Below, piece by piece: positions 9,192 to 20,668 of a stretch of 64,000 nt of DNA (position 1 is its first letter; each line of letters starts with the position of its first letter). Source of the stretch: Centrapalus pauciflorus (taxonomy: Eukaryota > Streptophyta > Magnoliopsida > Asterales > Asteraceae); NCBI GenBank assembly GCA_020465985.1, contig JAANYP010000174.1, forward strand, positions 1 through 64,000, written 5' to 3'. Position numbers and translations under genes: made by a program. Under the pieces are notes generated by a model. That model had not been told where the DNA came from. It searched no databases and saw only the letters and a list, made by a program, of their open reading frames with translations.

Positions 9192-9852
9192 TGTTGGTAC
9201 ACCCTGTGTGACGATAGCAGTCTAATCGATCTGCATTATGGTTTAAGTAATATTCTGAGTATTAACAAGTGTTTTGATATATATGTTTATATGTGTTTGT
9301 CTGTTATTGATTGTGTGTTTGAACTTGATGTAACATAATACAAGAAGTTCAAACATAAAGGTCAAAGATTAACTCAAGCATAAGTAAAACATAAGTTTCA
9401 TCACTTAAGAGTTTAAGTGTTTTGGCTAGATTCGAATTGCTTAAGGGAACACATTCGAATCTGTGATAGATTCGAATGAGACCTTAGATTCGAATGGGCT
9501 AGATTCGAGGATGTCAATATGGACAGACTCGAATGGGCCTTGGGCCAGATTCGAGTTTGGCCCACATCAGAGTCGAATCAGGGTCTATAATTAGGGATAG
9601 ACTCGAATCATTAAGAGACTTTTAGCAGAATTCGTGAGGAATTAAGCAAGAGGCGATCTCGAGTTTATCAGCTAGGTGAGTGCCGTTTCGGAGAGAATTA
9701 GTTCGTAGGATCGTTCGTGTGTCGTTCGTTCAGCGTCTAATAGTCTCCGTGTTCCGTTGGTTGAGAGTTGTCCGTCTAACCGTCAACGAGGATTCCGCAC
9801 TCGTTCACGGATCCGCGTCTAGATAGATCTTGCAGTCGTAGACCTTACAACC
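9192..9852 (+). repeat. 3' LTR of C1a
   Basis: Begins TGTTGGTACACC and ends in TTACAAC, close to the TGTTG...CAACA inverted ends seen intact in the C1c LTR (50731-51344). Both LTRs share the CTTACAAC end and the motif-rich centre. TTCGAA-type motifs crowd 9425-9620, before TCTATAATTAG at 9584, a possible TATA box. After 9852 the sequence becomes a Copia-2 gag on the other strand. Confidence 0.85.
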
Positions 9853-11643
9853 AGCTTTCCATTTACTCTCTGAATGAAAGTACTTGGAAGCTCATCAAGA
9901 GTGGATAAGTCTTTTTCCAGATTATTTATCTCAACAATTGAAGCTGTTGTATCAAGATCCCCTCCAAGATAGGCTTGGATTTGAGCAGGGATCTGTTAAC
10001 TAATACAATGATTGAATTTCTGTGAAGATTGGCACCAAGAGTCAAAACTCATTTGAAGCTTGGCATGCTTTGTGTCTGTCTCTCTTTTTTCTTCTAACAA
10101 AATGGTAATGATGTGTTTTACTTCATCAAGTTCAGTTTCCAACTTATGGAAGTTGTCCGGTTTATTAGTTATTGTTTCAAGATCAGTTTTAACTTAAAGA
10201 TCTCAAATAACAAAGCGTCATGCTTCTCAATAGCATCTTTTAAATCAAAAAGTAAATACTCAAACATTTTAACTTTTTCATCAGAACTGTAATCCATAAA
10301 ATTTTTTACGTAATACATCATAGTCGGGTTCCAGTTCTCCAAGCTGCTGATAGCTTCCGCTTCAGCCAGGTCCTGTTGAACTTGCTTGTTGAGGGGACAT
10401 CAGTGTTGGCCATCAGACAATTGTTATCCCCTTCATCAGATGATGAGTCAGATTCCTCACAGTCACAAGTCTCAGCCATGAGTCCATTTTGCTTGTTGGA
10501 AGCCACCGAGTCTTCCGACTTTCATAGCTTAGCCATGGTCATTAGGTACTTAACCCTGTAGCCATTGTCTTTATTTGTCTTATATGGTTTGCATGAGGAG
10601 CCAATAGCTTTAGACATACATTCAGCAACTATAAGGCCTGTTTTGCCACATTTAAAGCACTCAACCTTAGTTTTGTCAAATGCCTTCTTTCTTATGGCAC
10701 CTGACTTCTTTTGTAGCATCTTTCCACCAAACCTCTTCTTATTGAATTTTCTGACAAGCATAGTAATCATTTGCTCATCATCAAGTTCAGTAAGATCTTC
10801 ACAGTCTTCTTCCTCAGACAATTCTTCCATTTCATCATCAACATGTAGATCAGCTTGTGTGAACACATCACACACCTGACCAGAAGGTTGTCTCACGCTG
10901 GCCACTAAGGCAGCACCTCTTTTGGACATTTCTAAGGCATTTCTTTTCTATTGCCTTGATTGTTCATCATTTAGTAAGGATCCATACAGATTTACAAGAT
11001 CCATACCTTTAATGGTTTCTGAGTTTCTGAGGATAGTAGAGAAATAGTTCCATTCCTCAGGTAGAATGTCCAAAAACTTGTTTACCAGAGTTAAACTGTC
11101 TTTTCTGATCCCAACAGCTTTGAGATCATTGATTAGAGCAGTGAACCTGGTATAGGTTTCAGTGAGAGACACCTTTGGCTTTGCAAAGAATAGTTAATAC
11201 TGTCTAACACGATTGTTGATCCTGTTATCCAGTGTGATAGTGAGACCATCATAGACGGTACACAAAGTATTCCACATCTCCTTTGCAGTCTTCATTTTCT
11301 CAACCTGTTTGAACACATCATTAGGAAGAGAAATAACCACGTTGTTCCTAGCCTTTGCAGCAAGAGCCACCAGCCTTTTGTCTTTATCAGACCGTTGAGC
11401 TTTAGCCTTTTCAAAGGTCCTAATTTCAGGAACAGCTCATTCGGCAGCAGGAGTGATAGTAGTAATAGAGGTTGGCACATAGGGACCTTCCATTACTATA
11501 TCTGGTAGTTGTACATCTAGATTCTCAAAATAGAGCATCATTCTGCACTTCCAGCCAGAGAAATTCTGATGTTTGAACTTGAGAGGTTGTGCCATAGAAC
11601 CATTGTCATAATAAGTGGAAGAGCTGGCAGCACTGTTGTGCAT
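9853..11643 (-). pseudogene. gag: Copia-2 gag, broken, - strand
   Basis: Start ATG at 11643 in a CCACCATG context, 51 nt after the PBS. The N-terminal region has NFSGWKCRMMLYFENLDVQ; then come the UBN2-type gag blocks (DVFKQVEKMKTAKEMW, TLVNKFLDILPEEWNYF), an acidic stretch (EELSEEEDCEDLTELDDEQ) and a zinc knuckle. The knuckle reads CFKCGKTGLIVAEC, so the metal-binding His has become Leu. Stops near 11437 (TGT to TGA type) and 11210, with frameshifts further on, kill the frame. The region 9860-10320 still matches the C-terminal gag of the + copy (25550-25720). It packages RNA in functional relatives; this copy cannot. Confidence 0.8.
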
Positions 11644-11693
11644 GGTGGGAAATAGGGAGAATGAGAGATCTAGAGTTAACACACACTCTAATC

Positions 11694-11705
11694 GCTCTGA
11701 TACAA
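11694..11705 (-). promoter_or_regulatory. primer binding site of Copia-2 (-)
   Basis: TTGTATCAGAGC on -, one base from the plant initiator-Met-tRNA complement TGGTATCAGAGC, two bases inside the LTR end at 11708. Confidence 0.8.
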
Positions 11706-11707
11706 GT

Positions 11708-12242
11708 TGTAGGTCACAAAAGGTTTCCCTAGTATGTTGTTCTAAGCTGTAGAGGGGGGGGGGGGGTGAATACAACTATTTAAAAATTCAACACACTTTC
11801 TCAATGTTTGTATGTATTATCAACAAGTGTTAATTACAAACAAGCCTGAACTGCGGAATTGTTCAAGCTGAGATGACAGATATAACAGATGTTTTACTAA
11901 TCTAGACACACTCAGACCAGTTACAATGAATACACTCACTAAGATGAACTCACTGTTTACAAGACAGACAGACGGACATCTTGAACAATAATAGCTTGGA
12001 CACACTTTACTATTTTATTCAAGCACACTTTACAAGACAGAATATCACACTCTCTTGGTTATCTCACATTCCTTAGAAGCTTCCTTTTATAATCTCATTG
12101 AGAATCCCAGTGAAGCTTCCTCATTGGACATAGAGATAGTGGAATGTTTTTCCAAAAAGACAAGAATACTTTTCTGCACGCTCTGACAAAGTAGTATTGT
12201 CTTTACATTGCAGAATGTTTGTCTTTTCGTTTTTGTCTCTGT
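11708..12242 (-). repeat. Copia-2 (-) 5' LTR, proximal part
   Basis: Matches the 3' half of the + copy LTR (about 23500-24036). It contains a G13 run at 11754-11766 (C on -), where the + copy has C23. It ends at the TCTGT target duplication of Gypsy-1. Confidence 0.8.
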
Positions 12243-14234
12243 TGTGACACCCTTGCCACAACAACCACCATTTACAAAACACCCAGGATTAATCACCATC
12301 ATATAATAACATAATGATCTGATAACCTAGTTTAAGTGTGGAAGCATTAAAATACATAAATAAAGTAGTGCAACAGTGTCAAACACCCTTACGGTGCTAC
12401 AAGGTACCAAGTCTAAGTCTACACACCCAATTAAATTATTACAACATCCAGAATATATTACATTACTGTCCCAAAGCATAATTACCGATTTAGTAGTAGG
12501 AATCTACGAAGAACTTCTCACACGACCTAACTAGAAGTTCCGGCAGCAGACTTTCCCTTTCCTGTAAAAATAAAGCAACTGAGAGGTAAGCGAATGCTTA
12601 GTGAATAAACAGATTACGCATTTTATAAATTTTTATGAAGCCTCAAGGGTAACACCGATGACAAACATCGTATACCCTCTTCGTACACCAAGTACGAAAC
12701 CAGAGCCGCAGCCTCTTCGAGCCCAAATCTCGGCATAATACATACCATCTGAGACAAACGTACGATCGGGGATGACATACTGCCTACCAGAACCTCGGAG
12801 GGATCAGCTCCAGGTCATATAGCGCAGTAACATCAGAGTAATCGATGCGACCCACCGGTCCATCACTAGATACACAACAATCGAACGGACATGCAACAAG
12901 TACGAATGTGCATCTAAATCTACGCAAGTTAGTAGAATTCCAAACAAAAAATGAAGCAACAGGTCTCAGCAGGCAAAGCTAACATAAAACAGTTATAAAC
13001 ATGCGAAATCTAATGTACTCACAGTGGGTGCGTTATTAAACTTCAATATTATTATTTCTCTTCGGGCTTTCAACCGGATCCATAAAGTACCCCACTGTGG
13101 GTTAAACAACACCACAAGGGACCTGTTAAGTCAGTTGCAACAATACCTCGTGTCAATAATTGTTTAATTCCATAAAACCAAGTTTTATAAGTTTTGCAAT
13201 ATTTTTCCCCCATTTCGGGTCCATGTCCAAATTCGAACCACAACTAAGTTTGAACCCAACTCAGGTTCAAACCTTATCCTTGGAATATCTTTTGTTATTT
13301 ATGTGTTGTCTATGTGTTTTATTCAATATATTCGAGTTTAGAGAGTGAGTTTCAATTTTTAGGCATCAAATTTGAATTTCAGGGCTAAATTCGAACTCCC
13401 CTTCGAATCTGAGGGTTAAACTCGAACCATTGGGGTTAAATTCGAATATCATTCGAATTTAGGGGCTTAAATTCGAAATCCATGGTGTCAAATTCGAATA
13501 CATGCTCGAATTGAGTACAAAAATCGAGTTTGTTCTTGCATTTCGACTTTGTTCTTGGCATTCTCGAGTTTGTTCATCTTTATAGCTTAAATCATACATT
13601 TCTAAGCCTAAAATCATGAATATGTTAAGTATCAAGCCTAGATTCGATTATATTACGCATACTCGATCATATTCTAGCTAAAACTCAAGCAAAATCAGCT
13701 TTATTCACGCAATAAATGATAAACTCGAATTTATGCCTTCAAAAACCGAAATAATAAAGCTTAAAAGGCTCGATTCTTACCTCAATCAGTACGAAATCAA
13801 GAATCCAACCGTAGATTGTTGTAGTACTCTTCGAGATCTTTCCGACGACGTATAAATCTCGATAATCGGCCGGTCGGTTTGAGAGATAATCTAGAGAGAA
13901 GTAGAGAGAGTTTCTAGAGAGAGAAAGTAGAGAGAGAGAGTGAAAATGAAAATGAATGGCTTTTTAGCCTTTTTATTCAACTTTCCCATTTTGCACATTT
14001 CACCCCTCAACTTAACCGGTTCCATAAAATACTGATTTATTCTTAAATTTATCATTACTAACTTTTATAATTCATAATACTGCATAATAATAATCTAAAA
14101 CTTCGTAACTTCTTAAAATAGCAACAAACTTTTAAATATCTCAAATGCTTAATCATTGCTCATATTTCAACTTAATTATAAATTTTCCACTTAAATAGAT
14201 CTGAATTATAGTAATTGAATTCGAGGATGTTACA
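12243..14234 (-). repeat. Gypsy-1 3' LTR, complete (1992 bp)
   Basis: TGTGACACCC to GGATGTTACA. The part 12655-14234 matches the other LTR (17973-19560) closely. It contains a TTCGAA-rich block (about 13340-13560), GA-rich runs (13900-13945), and a short shared 62-codon ORF that I treat as chance. The pol reading frame runs about 60 nt into this LTR. Confidence 0.9.
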
Positions 14235-14618
14235 ACATAGGCTCCACCACGCTCTAACTTCGTCCTCGAAGTTATTTGACTTCAAACAGCTGCGGATATT
14301 TCTTAACATATCAGCTTTCGTCTCCCATGTATGATTGGCTCCCTTATGATGCTTCCAACGTACAAGCACCTTTTTGATTTCTTTGCTTCTCAATTTCTTC
14401 ACCTTAGTATCTAACACACACTCCGGCTCCTCAACATACCGAAGCCTTTCATCAACTTGCAGCTCGGTGTGGTCAGCCCAATCCTCATTCTCAGTAGTAA
14501 AGGATTTCCTAAGGTTCCCTACATGGAACACCGGGTGTATGCTCGACATTTCTTCAGGCAATTCTAACCGATAAGACTGATTTCCAACTTTTTCAACAAT
14601 CCTAAATGGTCCGATGAA
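14172..14618 (-). pseudogene. pol: Gypsy-1 integrase C-terminus with chromodomain
   Basis: After the stop at 14619-14621, the frame continues with FIGPFRIVEKVG, then PEEMSSIHPVFHVGNLRK (integrase C-terminal beta-barrel), and a chromodomain: VLDTKVKKLRSKEIKKVLV followed by RWKHHKGANHTWET. Such domains bind modified histones and steer chromovirus integration toward heterochromatin. The stop separating it from the rest of integrase is a CGA-to-TGA type change (relatives read LAPRFIGPF). It ends at 14172 within the LTR. Confidence 0.85.
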
Positions 14619-15380
14619 TCACGGAGCCAACTTTCCTCTCTTCACGAAACGAGTAACACCTCTCTTAGGTGATACTTTCAGATACACCCAATCATTTACC
14701 TCAAAGTTGATCGGTTTGTGTCTCCTATCGTAGTAACTTTTCTGACGATCCTGGGCCGCCTTCATGTTCTGCCTAATCAACTGCATCTTCTCGTTCGTTT
14801 CATGAAGCAAGGCCGGCCCAGCAAGTGGTGTTTCACCCGTTTCTCTCCAACAAGTAGGAGTCCTACATCTCCTTCCATACAAAGCTTCAAACGGTGCTTT
14901 CTTGATCGTCGTGTGATAGCTGTTATTATACGAAAACTCTATTAGTGGCAAATGGTCATCCCAATTGCCACCGAGATCCAACACACACGATCTCATCATG
15001 TCTTCCAAAGTAAGGATGGTCCGTTCGCTCTGACCATCGGTTTGCGGACGATAGGCCGTACTCATTGCGATCCTTGTTCCCAACCCTTCTTGTAGTGCTG
15101 ACTAGAAGTTTGAAGTAAATCGGCTATCTCGATCCGATACTATGGACTTAGGCACTCCATGCCTAGAAACGATCTCTTCCATATACATTTTAGCCAACCT
15201 TTCTAACGAATAACTTTCTCTTACAGGAATAAAATGTACGGACTTAGTCAACCTGTCGACTATCACCCAAACAGCATCAAGTTGTCGCCTAGTCTTTGGC
15301 AGTTTTGTAACGAAATCAATAGTAATGTGCTCCCACTTCCATTCCGGAATGGGAAGTGGTTGCAGACTGCCGTATGGTTG
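14619..15380 (-). pseudogene. pol: Gypsy-1 integrase core
   Basis: Frame after the stop at 15381-15383: [15 protein letters not shown] (first Asp), [10 protein letters not shown] (second Asp), and TAYRPQTDGQSERTI (Glu), the D,D,E triad of a gypsy integrase, then ALYGRRCRTP and YYDRRHKPINFEVNDWV. A TGG-to-TAG stop lies near 15102 (SNF-stop-SAL). The flanking stops are CAG-to-TAG and CGA-to-TGA, so no frameshift is needed to explain the damage. Confidence 0.85.
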
Positions 15381-17972
15381 CTATTGTTCGGCTTTCACCA
15401 GCCGACAAGTTCGACATCTTTCCACATACTGCCCTATGTCCTTTTTCAATCCCGGCCACCAGAAATCTGCTTTTAACTCATTGTACATCTTTATGCTTCC
15501 GGGATGTACAGAAAAGTTGAATTGATGTGCCTCTTCAATGATCACTCGTCTCATTCCACCCAACTTCGGCACCCAAATCCTCCCGTATACTCCTTTCAAT
15601 CCCGATTCACTAGTTTCCGTATCTTTAAGTTGTATCCTAATATCCTCAGCACCAACATTTTCTTCCTTCAAAGCTTCCTCCTGAGCGGCTTTTACATCGT
15701 CAATAATAGTGGAGGTTAACATCGTGGATATCAGCATGTAACAACAATCCTTAGAATATGCTTTGCGACTCAAAGCATCGGCTACTACATTAGCCTTTCC
15801 AGGATGGTAAAGGATCTCACAGTCGTAATCCTTCATTAATTCCATCGAACGTATCTGCCTCATATTTAGCTCCTTCTGACTGAAAATGTATTTCAAACTC
15901 TTATGGTCCGTGTAGAGTTGACACTTAGTACCGTACCTATAGTGCCTCCATAACTTCAATGCAAATGTGACCGCTGTCAACTCAAGATCATGAGTTGAAT
16001 AATTCTTCTCATGCTGCTTCAACTGTCTTGAAGCATAAGCAATTACTTTCCCGCGCTGCATCAGTACAGCACCTAACCCAAACCTCGAAGCATCTGTATA
16101 TACTACAAAATCCTCATTGCCCTCTGGCAGAGCAAGTATCGGAGCTGCACTTAACGTTTTCTTCAAAATATCAAACGCCTCTTGCTGCACGGCTTCCCAG
16201 ACAAAAAGTGCATTCTTCTTTGTTAATGCATTCTCAGGAACTGCAATCTTAGAAAAATCCTTTATGAACCTCCGGTAATATCCTGCCAACCCCAGAAAAC
16301 TTCTAACTTCAGTAGCTGAACGAGGCGGCTCCCAGTTCTTTATTGCTTCAACTTTGGCTGGATCCACAGAAATCCCAGCCCCCGAAATCACATGTCCTAA
16401 AAACTGTATCTGTTGCAGCCAAAACTCACACTTCGAAAATTTGGCATACAACTTCTCTTTCCTCAACAACTCTAACAGTTCCCTTAGATGTTCAGCATGC
16501 TCAGCCTCAGACTTAGAGTACACCAGAATGTCATCAATAAACACTATGACAGACTTGTCTAACATCGGTCTGCACACTCTATTCATAAGATCCATAAAGA
16601 CAACCGGGGCATTGGTTAACCCGAAAGGCATAACCAAGAACTCATAATTCCCATAACGTGTCCTAAATGCTGTCTTAGGCACATCCTCCTCTCGAACTTT
16701 CAGCTGATGGTATCCCGACCTCAAGTCGATTTTAGAAAACACACTTGCCCCATGTAGCTGATCAAACAAGTCATCTATCCTCGGTAGTGGATACTTGTTC
16801 TTAATCGTCAACTTATTCAGCTCCCGGTAGTCAATGCACATCCTCATTGTGCCATCTTTCTTCTTAACAAACAGTACCGGAGCTCCCCACGGCGATGAAC
16901 TCGGTCGAATGAAGCCCTTGTCCAACAACTCTTGAAGCTGTGTCATCATTTCTTTCATCTCGGTTGGGGCAAGACGATAAGGAGAACGAGCTACCGGTGC
17001 AGCTCCAGGGATCAAGTCAATTTTAAACTCCACTTGTCTCTCAGGCAGCACGCCAGACAAGTCTTCCGGAAACACATCCGGGATTTGTGAAACAACAGGC
17101 ACATCGGCCAAAGTTCTCTTCTCAGCCTTAGCATCAATCGCATAAGCTAAGTAAGCGTCACAACCCTTTGCAACAAGCTTTCGGACTTTTGCAATAGTCA
17201 GCAAACACAGATCCCCGCTTCTCCTATCCCCGTATATACAGATCTCACGCCCCTCCAGAGTAGTTATCTTTATCATTCGCTTCTTACACACTATATGGGC
17301 TTCATTCTCAATCAACCAGTCCATCTCGACTATCACGTCAAACTCAATGAACTCAATAGGAATCAGATCCAAATTGAAGACTACATCTTCAATTACTAAA
17401 GTGCAGTTACGGTATACGTGATCTACTTTGACTAGAGTATTGCTAGCAGTTTCAATATCAAGTATAGTAGATAATCTAGACAGAGGCATGGAAAGTCTTT
17501 GTGCGAAAACAGTGGAAACAAACGAACGATTTGCACCCGAGTCAAATAAAACTCGTGCTGGTATAGAATTTACGATAAACGTACCAGTGACCACCTCTGG
17601 ATTTTCCCTGGCTTCCTCTGCCGTAATCTGGAAAGCACGAGCCGGTGCCCTTTGTGGCTGACCCCGACGGTTAACTGAACCACCACTTGAACCTCTAGAA
17701 GATCGTGTTGATGATGGAGCAGCAGCTGCTGGAGCATTCTTCCTACAGTTTCTGCTATAGTGTCCCCACACCCTACACTTATAGCAAGCATCTCCCTTCC
17801 TTGGGCACTCACTCTGAAAATGGCCCAGCTCTCCACAGCAGAAGCAAGCACGTCCATTATTGCACTTGCCAAAGTGCTCCAGATGACACTTATTGCAGTA
17901 CTGCGGCTCGGTGTTGATGGAATAAGCACGTGCACGAGCATGATCAAACGAACCAGACTGTCGGCGATAAGA
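15381..17972 (-). CDS. pol: Gypsy-1 gag end - protease - RT - RNase H - integrase zinc finger
   Basis: One open frame; the ATG at 17771 is internal, since coding continues upstream to the deletion point near 17972. Three knuckle-like Cys/His motifs lie at 17900-17740 ([40 protein letters not shown]). Numbering from 17771: protease [11 protein letters not shown] near residue 70; RT with [38 protein letters not shown] and active site [11 protein letters not shown]; RNase [19 protein letters not shown] and ending [15 protein letters not shown]; integrase HHCC zinc finger with HPGS and CRTC near residue 785. The stop at 15381 follows KAEQ. This is the longest intact gypsy frame in the window. Confidence 0.95.
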   Translation of the reverse strand, partial: SYRRQSGSFDHARARAYSINTEPQYCNKCHLEHFGKCNNGRACFCCGELGHFQSECPRKGDACYKCRVWGHYSRNCRKNAPAAAAPSSTRSSRGSSGGSVNRRGQPQRAPARAFQITAEEARENPEVVTGTFIVNSIPARVLFDSGANRSFVSTVFAQRLSMPLSRLSTILDIETASNTLVKVDHVYRNCTLVIEDVVFNLDLIPIEFIEFDVIVEMDWLIENEAHIVCKKRMIKITTLEGREICIYGDRRSGDLCLLTIAKVRKLVAKGCDAYLAYAIDAKAEKRTLADVPVVSQIPDVFPEDLSGVLPERQVEFKIDLIPGAAPVARSPYRLAPTEMKEMMTQLQELLDKGFIRPSSSPWGAPVLFVKKKDGTMRMCIDYRELNKLTIKNKYPLPRIDDLFDQLHGASVFSKIDLRSGYHQLKVREEDVPKTAFRTRYGNYEFLVMPFGLTNAPVVFMDLMNRVCRPMLDKSVIVFIDDILVYSKSEAEHAEHLRELLELLRKEKLYAKFSKCEFWLQQIQFLGHVISGAGISVDPAKVEAIKNWEPPRSATEVRSFLGLAGYYRRFIKDFSKIAVPENALTKKNALFVWEAVQQEAFDILKKTLSAAPILALPEGNEDFVVYTDASRFGLGAVLMQRGKVIAYASRQLKQHEKNYSTHDLELTAVTFALKLWRHYRYGTKCQLYTDHKSLKYIFSQKELNMRQIRSMELMKDYDCEILYHPGKANVVADALSRKAYSKDCCYMLISTMLTSTIIDDVKAAQEEALKEENVGAEDIRIQLKDTETSESGLKGVYGRIWVPKLGGMRRVIIEEAHQFNFSVHPGSIKMYNELKADFWWPGLKKDIGQYVERCRTCRLVKAEQ

Positions 17973-19560
17973 CTGCTGACAAACATCGTATACCCTCTTC
18001 GTACACCAAGTACGGAACTAGAGCCGCAGCCCCTTCGAGCCCAAATCTCGGCATAATACATACCATCTGAGACAAACGTACGATCGAGGATGACATACTG
18101 CCTACCAGAACCTCGGAGGGATCAGCTCCAGGTCATATAGCGCAGTAACATCAGAGTAATCGATGCGACCCACCGGTCCATCACTAGATGCACAACAATC
18201 GAACGGACATGCAACAAGTATGAATGTGGATCTAAATCTACGCAAGTTAGTAGAATTCCAAACAAAAAATGAAGCAAAAGGTCTCAGTAGGCAAAGCTAA
18301 CATAAAACATATATAAACATGCGAAATCTAATATACTCACAGTGGGTGCGTTATTAAACTTCAATATTATTATTTCTCTTCGGGCTTTCAACCGAATCCA
18401 CAAAGTACCCCACTGTGGGTTAAACAACACCACAAGGGACCTGTTAAGTCAGTTGCAACAATACCTCGTGTCAATAATTGTTTAATACCATAAAACCAAG
18501 TTTTATAAGTTTTGTAATATTTTTCCCCCATTTCGGGTCCATGTCCAAATTCGAACCACAACTAAGTTTGAACCCAACTCAAGTTCAAACCTTATCCTTG
18601 GAATATGTTTTGTTATTTATGTGTTGTCTATCTGTTTTATTCAGTATATTCGAGTTTAGAGAGTGAGTTTCAATTTTTAGGCATCAAATTCGAATTTCAG
18701 GGCTAAATTCGAACTCCCCTTCGAATCTGAGGGTTAAACTCGAACCATTGGGGTTAAATTCATATATCATTCGAATTTAGGGGCTTAAATTCGAAATCCA
18801 TGGTGTCAAATTCGAATACATGCTCGAATTTAGTACAAAAATTGAGTTTGTTCTTGCATTTCGACTTTGTTCTTGGCATTCTCGAGTTTGTTCATCTTTA
18901 TAGCTTAAATCATACATTTCTAAGCCTAAAATCATGAATATGTTAAGTATCAAGCCTAGATTCGATTATATTACGCATACTCGATCATATTCTAGCTAAT
19001 ACTCAAGCAAAAGCAGCTTTATTCACGCAATAAATGATAAACTTGAATTTATGCCTTCAAAAACCGAAATAATAAAGCTTAAAAGGGTCGATTCTTACGT
19101 CAATCCGTACGAAATCAAGAATCCAACCGTAGATTGTTGTAGTACTCTTCGAGATCTTTCCGACGACGTATAAATCTCGATAATTGGCCGGTCGGTTTGA
19201 GAGATAATCTAGAGAGAAGTAGAGAGAGTTTCTAGAGAGACAAAGTAGAGAGAGAGTGTGAAAATGAAAATGAATGGCTTTTTAGCCTTTTTATTCAACT
19301 TTCCCATTTTGCACATTTCACCCCTCAACTTAACCGGTTCCATAAAATACTGATTTATTCTTAAATTTATCATTACTAACTTTTATAATTCATAATACTC
19401 TATAATAATAATTATTAAATCTCATACTTCGTAACTTCTTAAAATAGCAACAAACTTTTTAATATCTCAAATGCTTAATCATTGCTCATATTTCAATTTA
19501 ATTATAAATTTTTAACTTAAATAGATCTGAATTACAATAATTGAATTCGAGGATGTTACA
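17973..19560 (-). repeat. Gypsy-1 5' LTR, truncated at its inner end
   Basis: Matches 12655-14234 of the other LTR from the GACAAACATCGTATACC block onward. About 410 bp corresponding to 12243-12654, plus the PBS and early gag, are missing, and the LTR is joined directly to gag codons at about 17972. Confidence 0.9.
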
Positions 19561-19565
19561 TCTGT

Positions 19566-20100
19566 TGCAGAAGGCTTTAACCAAAAGAGGAATGTCAACT
19601 TTAAAACTTTCATCTTCTGTTATGGCCATTTTGATATAAGAAATGGTATGTCACCCATTTCAAATATCCACTTTGTCTTCATGTAACAGAACATCGTAGG
19701 CAGTCTTAGCAGCTTCTGTTTTTCCACTTTCTCTTCGACTTGTAAGCTGATCTCTTGGTCCAAGACAATACATGAGGACTTGGAAATATATTTCATAAAG
19801 TGTTTAGCCTGTTCACAAAGAACATGTTCTGTTCACAAAGAACAGAACACTTAGAATTTTTCCAAACTGCATAACAGATTAGAGCAACGTAGACTGTTTA
19901 TGTCCAGCATGTTCAACAGAGTAGAACAACTTGGATAGTCTGCCTTAGTTGCAACAAATGCAACAGGGTAAACAACTTTGACTAATATTGCAAATCACTT
20001 ATTAAGTTTCAATAAGGCATTAATAGGCCTTAAATTTTAACTTAAAGTGCATCAAATAAGTTTGATCAATAATCTCCCCCCCGCCTTTTTGTGCCTAACA
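19566..20100 (-). repeat. Copia-2 (-) 5' LTR, distal part
   Basis: Continuation of the LTR interrupted at 12242. Outer end TGTTAGGCACAAAAAGGC on -, matching TGTTTGGCACAAAAAGGC at 22928. It contains direct duplications of a GTTCACAAAGAACA-type motif (19808-19855), also present in the + copy (23205-23232). Confidence 0.85.
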
Positions 20101-20388
20101 ATTTCTTTCCCAAACCAGAAACCTTAAGTGTGAGTGTGTTCGGAGGTTCTAGTAGCAACAAGAACAACAATTGAAGCTGAAGATTATGAAGGAAACCACA
20201 AGTTGTCTCTAAGTTGAGCTACCAAATTAAAGTAAGTTTTTGAGCTCAATCTTGTGAATTAAAGGTTGTTGATTGTTACTAGAGTTGTGAATTGAGATTA
20301 TATGTGTTAATAAATTAATTCAAGATCCATTGGTTAAGTGGAAACAAGCTGGAAGTGAGTTGGGGATTTAATTCCAAGGCTGTGATGA
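20101..20388. other. unassigned sequence
   Basis: No ORF, repeat end or RNA gene that I can recognise; flanks of the Copia-2 insertion. Confidence 0.4.
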
Positions 20389-20668
20389 TGTTGGGAACAT
20401 ATATATTTAAAGATGAAAACAATTTAAGTGTAATAGTTCAGGGGGAATTTTGTAAATGCTCAATAGTTCTATTTTGTATAAATAGAATAGGTTATGTAAT
20501 ATGTATTACAGATGAGACAAGGAACTGATCAGAATTGGTTACATTGAATTTTGTGCAAGATTGTCAATAAAGAAACCGAATATTCAGTGTAAGATTCTTT
20601 ACTCAATATAATCATTCGGATATAGATTTGATTAACCTAGATTTGTAATTATCAATTTGTATCAGAGC
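20389..20668 (+). repeat. short copia-type LTR with TATA box and PBS
   Basis: TGTTGGGAACAT at 20389 to ATTATCA at 20654 (266 bp), then AT and TTGTATCAGAGC (20657-20668), a near match to the initiator-Met PBS. TATAAATA lies at 20477-20484. It reads as the 5' LTR of another short-LTR copia element whose body is not recognisable after about 20900. Confidence 0.6.

Larger units (their letters stand above)
1..9852 (+). mobile_element. Sirevirus-like Ty1/copia element, copy C1a (5' end outside window)
   Basis: In order on + : C-terminal gag, protease, integrase, reverse transcriptase, RNase H, a 2.2 kb spacer, an extra ORF (aORF), a polypurine tract and a 3' LTR. This PR-INT-RT-RH order is that of copia; the long ORF downstream of pol is the plan of Sireviruses (SIRE/Maximus). 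The same family occurs three more times on the - strand (C1b, C1c, C1d). C1a is disabled by one stop in pol (1070-1072) and one in the aORF (7156-7158), but has no frameshift in either, so it is the best preserved copy here. Its LTR abuts a Copia-2 gag, so it probably inserted into that element. Confidence 0.9.
12243..19560 (-). mobile_element. Gypsy-1, chromodomain (Tekay-like) Ty3/gypsy element with TSD
   Basis: Termini TGTGACACCC (12243) and GGATGTTACA (19560), flanked by perfect 5-bp duplications TCTGT at 12238-12242 and 19561-19565. Reading on -: 5' LTR (19560-17973, truncated), gag end and pol (17972-14172), 3' LTR (14234-12243). PR-RT-RH-INT order plus a C-terminal chromodomain places it in the chromoviruses. 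The inner end of the 5' LTR, the PBS and most of gag are missing, so it is a defective copy. It sits inside the Copia-2 LTR and is therefore younger than that element. Confidence 0.93.
9853..20100 (-). mobile_element. Copia-2 element on -, LTR plus gag, split by Gypsy-1
   Basis: Right end at 20100 (TGTTAGGC on -). The 5' LTR runs 20100-19566 and continues 12242-11708 after the Gypsy-1 insertion. Then come a PBS (11705-11694, TTGTATCAGAGC) and gag to 9853, where the C1a LTR cuts it. No pol remains. The + copy at 22928-26590 aligns along LTR and gag and also lacks pol. Confidence 0.8.

Noticed and set aside
9192..9852. Solo LTR
   Set aside because: It follows a polypurine tract and the aORF, so it is the 3' LTR of C1a.
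13160..13348. A 62-codon ORF found twice (also 18478-18666)
   Set aside because: The repetition only reflects the two Gypsy-1 LTRs; no start context, domain or homology.
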